This document shows positions 59,830-64,000 of a stretch of 64,000 nucleotides of DNA, piece after piece. This DNA comes from Prevotella sp. Its GTDB lineage: Bacteria > Bacteroidota > Bacteroidia > Bacteroidales > Bacteroidaceae. Numbering within the stretch: position 1 is the first letter of the stretch; every line of letters starts with the position of its first letter. The notes under the pieces are model-generated. The model did no database searches, was not told the DNA's origin, and saw only the letters and a list, made by a program, of their open reading frames with translations. The stretch covers positions 1 through 64,000 of the forward strand of contig JAFTGH010000029.1 in the NCBI GenBank assembly GCA_017458005.1. The letters are read 5' to 3'. Position numbers and translations under genes: made by a program.

Positions 59830-62644
59830 ACAGAAAATCAATGTCTGGGGGGCAAGAGTCCATAATCTAAAGAACATAGATGTGGAGATTCCTCGTCAGT
59901 CACTGACCGTCATCACCGGTCTCAGTGGCTCAGGCAAGTCGTCTCTTGCTTTCGACACCATCTTTGCGGAGGGGCAACGCCGTTATATCGAGACCTTCTC
60001 CGCCTATGCCCGTAATTTCCTGGGAGGCATGGAGCGTCCTGATGTGGATAAGATCACGGGACTCTCCCCTGTTATCAGTATCGAGCAGAAGACGACGAAC
60101 AAGAACCCGCGCTCCACGGTAGGTACCACGACAGAGGTCTACGACTATATGCGCCTGCTCTTTGCCCGTGCCGGAAAGGCTTATAGTTACATGACTGGTG
60201 AGCCGATGGTGAAATATACGGAGGAGAAAGTCATTGACATGGTCATGCACGACTATGCTGGCAAGAAGATTCTCATCCTCGCCCCTGTTGTGAGAAGTCG
60301 TAAGGGTCATTACCGTGAACTCTTCGAGAGCATGCGCCGCAAGGGTTATCTCCATGTCCGTGTGGACGGAGAGGTACAGGAGATTACCCGTGGCATGAAA
60401 GTCGACCGCTATAAGAACCACGACATCGAGGTGGTCATCGACCGCCTTGCCGTGAAGGACACGATTGACGACCGTCTGAAGAAGAGCATCCAGATCGCCA
60501 TGAAACAAGGTGAGGGACTGCTGATGATTATGGATCATGAGACGGGAGCCGTGAAGCATTTCTCCAAACGACTGATGTGTCCTACCACAGGTATCTCCTA
60601 TAGTGACCCTGCCCCCAACACGTTCTCGTTTAACTCTCCACAGGGAGCCTGTCCTCGTTGTAAGGGACTGGGCTATATCAATGAGATCGACCTGGCGAAA
60701 GTCATTCCCAACCGTAAACTGAGCATCCACGATGGTGCCATCGTTCCTTTAGGGAAGTACAAGAACCAGATGATTTTCTGGCAGATAGACGCTATCCTCA
60801 AGAAATATGAGTGCGACATCAAGACCCGTGTGGAGGACATCCCCGAGGAGGCATTGAACGAGATTCTGTATGGCTCTTTGGAGACCATCCGCATCGATAA
60901 GGAACTGGTACACACGTCGAGTGACTATTTTGTGAGTTTCGACGGTATCGTGAAATACCTGCGTAACGTGATGGAGAACGATGAGAGCACGAGCGGACAG
61001 AAATGGGCTGACCAGTTTCTGGCGGAGTGCGAGTGTCCAGAATGTCATGGGCAACGACTTCATCGCGAGGCGCTCTCCTACAAGATTGCCGACAAGAACA
61101 TCTCGGAACTTGCCAATATGGACCTGACGGAACTGCGCCAGTGGATCGATGAGGTGGAGCAGCATATGGACCATCAGCAACAGCAAATCGCCGCCGAGAT
61201 ACTGAAGGAGATACGTACTCGCCTTGATTTCCTGTTGGAGGTAGGTCTTGATTACCTTGCCCTCAACCGCCAGTCGGCATCGCTCTCTGGCGGTGAGAGT
61301 CAGCGCATCCGCCTCGCCACACAGATTGGCTCGCAACTCGTCAACGTCCTGTATATCCTCGACGAGCCCAGTATCGGACTGCACCAGCGGGATAACGACC
61401 GCCTTATCAAGTCGCTCAAAGAACTGCGCGACCTCGGCAATACCGTCATCGTCGTGGAGCACGACCGTGACATGATGCTCAATGCCGACTATATCGTGGA
61501 CATCGGTCCGAAGGCAGGACGCAAAGGTGGCGAGGTCGTCTTCCAAGGTACCATCGATGAGATGATGAAGACTGACACTATCACGGCACAGTATCTGAGT
61601 GGTCAGCGGAATATCGACATACCGACAACACGCCGTGAGGGCAACGGAAAGAGCCTCTGGCTACATGGCTGTCGTGGCAATAACCTGAAGAATATCGACG
61701 TGGAGTTCCCGTTAGGGAAACTCATCCTGGTAACAGGTGTCAGCGGATCGGGTAAGTCGACCCTCATCAACGAGACCCTCTACCCCATCCTCTCCAAGCA
61801 TTTCTACCGCTCTTTGCAGCACCCCATGCCCTACGACAGCATCGAGGGACTGGAATATATAGATAAGGTGGTGAATGTCGACCAGAGTCCTATCGGTCGC
61901 ACCCCACGCTCTAACCCTGCGACATACACAGGTGTTTTCTCGGATATCCGTTCACTGTTCGTGAATCTCCCAGAGGCACAGATCAGAGGCTACAAGCCAG
62001 GACGCTTCTCCTTCAACGTGAAAGGCGGGCGATGCGAGACCTGTGGCGGTAATGGCTATAAGACGATCGAGATGAATTTCCTGCCCGACATACAGGTACC
62101 CTGTGAGGAGTGTCATGGCAAACGCTATAACCGTGAGACCCTGGAGGTGCGCTTCAAGGGCAAGTCGATTGCCGATGTGTTGGATATGACCATCAATCAG
62201 GCGGTGGAGTTCTTCGAGAACGTACCTGAAATCCTGCGTAAGATCAAGACGATACAGGAAGTGGGATTGGGATATATCAAACTCGGACAACCCTCCACGA
62301 CACTCAGCGGCGGTGAGAGCCAACGTGTCAAACTAGCCACCGAACTATCGAAGAAAGACACGGGGAAAACGCTTTATATCCTCGACGAGCCTACCACAGG
62401 ACTTCATTTCGAGGACATCCGCATCCTCATGGGAGTACTCCAGAAGTTGGTAGACCGTGGCAATACCGTCATTGTCATCGAGCATAACCTTGATGTCATC
62501 AAACTTGCCGACTATATCATCGACATGGGACCTGAGGGAGGACGTAATGGTGGCACAATCCTGTCAACAGGTACTCCAGAGCAGGTAGCGAAGAGCAAGA
62601 AAGGCTTTACTCCAAGATTCCTAAAAGAAGAACTTAAAAAATAA
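59819..62644 (+). CDS. uvrA: Excinuclease ABC subunit A
   Basis: A 941-residue ABC ATPase of nucleotide excision repair. Two ATPase modules are visible: Walker A GLSGSGKSSLAFDT near the start and GVSGSGKSTLINET near 645; signatures LSGGESQRIRLA and LSGGESQRVKLA; Walker B regions LYILDEP. Zinc fingers are C-x2-C-x-n types (CPRCKGLG; CETCGGNGYK with CEECHGKR). With UvrB it finds bulky DNA lesions. The normal family length is about 940. Confidence 0.98.
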   Translation: MSSEQKINVWGARVHNLKNIDVEIPRQSLTVITGLSGSGKSSLAFDTIFAEGQRRYIETFSAYARNFLGGMERPDVDKITGLSPVISIEQKTTNKNPRSTVGTTTEVYDYMRLLFARAGKAYSYMTGEPMVKYTEEKVIDMVMHDYAGKKILILAPVVRSRKGHYRELFESMRRKGYLHVRVDGEVQEITRGMKVDRYKNHDIEVVIDRLAVKDTIDDRLKKSIQIAMKQGEGLLMIMDHETGAVKHFSKRLMCPTTGISYSDPAPNTFSFNSPQGACPRCKGLGYINEIDLAKVIPNRKLSIHDGAIVPLGKYKNQMIFWQIDAILKKYECDIKTRVEDIPEEALNEILYGSLETIRIDKELVHTSSDYFVSFDGIVKYLRNVMENDESTSGQKWADQFLAECECPECHGQRLHREALSYKIADKNISELANMDLTELRQWIDEVEQHMDHQQQQIAAEILKEIRTRLDFLLEVGLDYLALNRQSASLSGGESQRIRLATQIGSQLVNVLYILDEPSIGLHQRDNDRLIKSLKELRDLGNTVIVVEHDRDMMLNADYIVDIGPKAGRKGGEVVFQGTIDEMMKTDTITAQYLSGQRNIDIPTTRREGNGKSLWLHGCRGNNLKNIDVEFPLGKLILVTGVSGSGKSTLINETLYPILSKHFYRSLQHPMPYDSIEGLEYIDKVVNVDQSPIGRTPRSNPATYTGVFSDIRSLFVNLPEAQIRGYKPGRFSFNVKGGRCETCGGNGYKTIEMNFLPDIQVPCEECHGKRYNRETLEVRFKGKSIADVLDMTINQAVEFFENVPEILRKIKTIQEVGLGYIKLGQPSTTLSGGESQRVKLATELSKKDTGKTLYILDEPTTGLHFEDIRILMGVLQKLVDRGNTVIVIEHNLDVIKLADYIIDMGPEGGRNGGTILSTGTPEQVAKSKKGFTPRFLKEELKK

Positions 62645-62650
62645 AACAAA

Positions 62651-64000
62651 ATGAGAAGATTACTATTATTATCACTATTGGCACTCACGACAATGTCTGT
62701 GAAAGCGCAAAACCCTTACCTTCCTTTGTGGGAACACCTGCCCGATGGCGAACCCCGTGTTTTTGAAGACCCTGACCAACCTGGCAAGTATCGCGCCTAT
62801 ATCATCGGCTCCCACGATACCCACTACAAAGAATACTGCGGTAACGATATCCGTATGTGGTCAGCACCTGTCGAGGACCTGAGCCAGTGGCGCGATGAGG
62901 GTCCGATATTCAGTTGGTATGTCGATGGACGGTGGGACACGATGTTTGCACCCGATCTGGTGGAAGTCAAAGACAAGACGACAGGTAAGAAGACCTACTA
63001 CCTCTATCCCCACTCTCGTGGATGGCAGCGTGTCCCCATGGTATGTAAGGGAGAGCGTCCCAATGGTCCTTTCACCCCCATCAACCTGACGGAGGATGGC
63101 AGGAAGTGCCTACCCGGCTCTTTGATCGATTTTGACCCCTCTGTCTTTATAGAGACTATCACGAACAAGAAAGACCCTGACTACGAGAAAGGCTTTCGTG
63201 CTTATGTCTTCTATGGTTTCCAGCACTCCACAGCCTGTGAGTTGGACCAGAACACCATGTACTCGATGCGTCCAGGCACCCAACTTCACGACTATTTCAT
63301 CCCTGCCAGTGCCCGCTATGGTGTTGTCAGAGATCCTGAGGGCACCCAATACCCCTCCCTATATAAAGGACAAAAACCTGGCGACTTCAACTTCTTTGAG
63401 GCATCCTCTATCCGTCAGGTAGGTAACAAATACGTGATGGTGTTCTCCGGCTATAGCGGTCCTGACTACGGACTCGGCTCCACCAACTCCGCCCTACGCT
63501 ATGCCTATGGCGACTCCCCGTTGGGTCCCTGGCGTTCTGGCGGTGTCCTTGTTGACTCCCGTGGTGTCGTTCCCAACGAGGACGGCTCACAACTCACCAC
63601 AACGAACGCAGCCCATAACACCCATGGTTCCTTGCAGGAGATCAACGGACAATGGTATGTGTTCTACCATCGTCCTCCCCGTGGCTTCGGCTATGCGCGT
63701 CAGGCGATGGTTGCTCCTGTGAAGATCACATGGGACAAGAAGAAAGTGGCTGATGGAGGTACCGTACGCATTGTTGCCTACGACCCTTATTCTAAAGACA
63801 ATGAATGGACGGCAAAGGCTTCTAATGGCATGGAGTATACTGGTGCCGAGGTGACCTCCGAGGGCTTTCAGATTTTCGGACTGCCTCCCTATCAATACTA
63901 CTCCGCAGGTATCGCCTGCTATATGACGGGCAATGACTGGATGCTGGACAATCACGACGTATGGGACAACCACATGGACCTGAAGGGTATCACTGACAAA
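62651..64000 (+). CDS. Exported GH43-family glycoside hydrolase (3' end outside window)
   Basis: ATG 62651, 6 bp after the uvrA stop, opens a frame that runs off the right edge after 450 codons. Signal peptide 1-19 (ending VKA/Q). The five-bladed-propeller GH43 pattern is visible with likely base Asp40 (VFEDPD), pKa modulator Asp162 (IDFDPSVF) and acid Glu250 (NFFEASSIR), plus MFAPDL at 99-103 and HNTHGSL later. GH43 enzymes remove arabinose or xylose from hemicellulose or pectin, which fits the GH51 and UxaC genes elsewhere in the window. Subfamily cannot be told; a C-terminal CBM may follow. Confidence 0.88.
   Translation, partial: MRRLLLLSLLALTTMSVKAQNPYLPLWEHLPDGEPRVFEDPDQPGKYRAYIIGSHDTHYKEYCGNDIRMWSAPVEDLSQWRDEGPIFSWYVDGRWDTMFAPDLVEVKDKTTGKKTYYLYPHSRGWQRVPMVCKGERPNGPFTPINLTEDGRKCLPGSLIDFDPSVFIETITNKKDPDYEKGFRAYVFYGFQHSTACELDQNTMYSMRPGTQLHDYFIPASARYGVVRDPEGTQYPSLYKGQKPGDFNFFEASSIRQVGNKYVMVFSGYSGPDYGLGSTNSALRYAYGDSPLGPWRSGGVLVDSRGVVPNEDGSQLTTTNAAHNTHGSLQEINGQWYVFYHRPPRGFGYARQAMVAPVKITWDKKKVADGGTVRIVAYDPYSKDNEWTAKASNGMEYTGAEVTSEGFQIFGLPPYQYYSAGIACYMTGNDWMLDNHDVWDNHMDLKGITDK

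Noticed and set aside
1-64000. tRNA or rRNA genes, insertion sequences, prophage
   Set aside because: I saw no cloverleaf, rRNA core sequence, transposase or phage structural gene on either strand.

Overview
The window comes from a Bacteroidota chromosome, most likely a Prevotella-type (Prevotellaceae) gut or oral bacterium. The evidence is internal. Nearly every transcription unit has the Bacteroidota TAnnTTTG -7 box, often with a TTTG box about 20 nt upstream. The primary sigma factor is the short 287-residue type. There are DUF1573, DUF3078, PorT-like and CHU_C-type proteins, and plant-glycan enzymes (GH51, GH43, uronate isomerase).

Layout. 1-7.2 kb, minus strand: a papain-like protein, a 1416-residue secreted subtilase ending in a dockerin, and a secreted protein with three cohesin-like domains (cut by the left edge). 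7.7-9.5 kb: a membrane Ser/Thr kinase with an overlapping partner gene. 9.6-10.7 kb: an AbiF/Abi_2 HEPN protein preceded by its own promoter and a structured, terminator-ended RNA, which looks like an RNA-antitoxin defence module. 10.8-15.5 kb: uronate isomerase, divergent from GH51 arabinofuranosidase and asparaginase I. 15.6-18.5 kb: HtrA protease, primary sigma factor RpoD and a small exported protein. 18.5-22.0 kb: aminotransferase-IorB-IorA operon for aromatic amino acid/2-oxoacid metabolism. 22.1-39.8 kb: a surface-glycan locus with eight intact glycosyltransferases of families GT2/GT4, a GT11-like fucosyltransferase, three acyltransferase-3 proteins, a hexapeptide acyltransferase, a UDP-glucuronate-type epimerase and a DPPR-synthase-like UbiA protein. 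It contains no flippase, polymerase or chain-length regulator. 39.7-42.4 kb: two winged-helix proteins and AspRS. 42.5-44.0 kb: a patchy accessory island with tiny genes, direct repeats and a hairpin repeat array. 44.0-54.7 kb: OmpA-family protein, DUF1573, DUF3078, YidC, DUF1846, S9 peptidase and an MFS carrier. 54.7-59.3 kb, minus: a LysM-binding-protein / PorT-like / POT transporter / phosphodiesterase operon. 59.4-64 kb: CHU_C mini-protein, UvrA and a GH43 enzyme cut by the right edge.

The most interesting signals are the AbiF RNA-protein module, the cohesin-dockerin protease operon, and a set of divergent promoters built as near-perfect palindromes (28.0, 47.2 and 59.3 kb), some giving essentially leaderless transcripts. 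In addition, two families of short repeats, (A)AGGTAAA and TTGGCTG/TTGGCTA, have spread from intergenic DNA into coding sequence, where they form signal-peptide cores and linker peptides. All functional calls come from reading the sequence; no database search was run.
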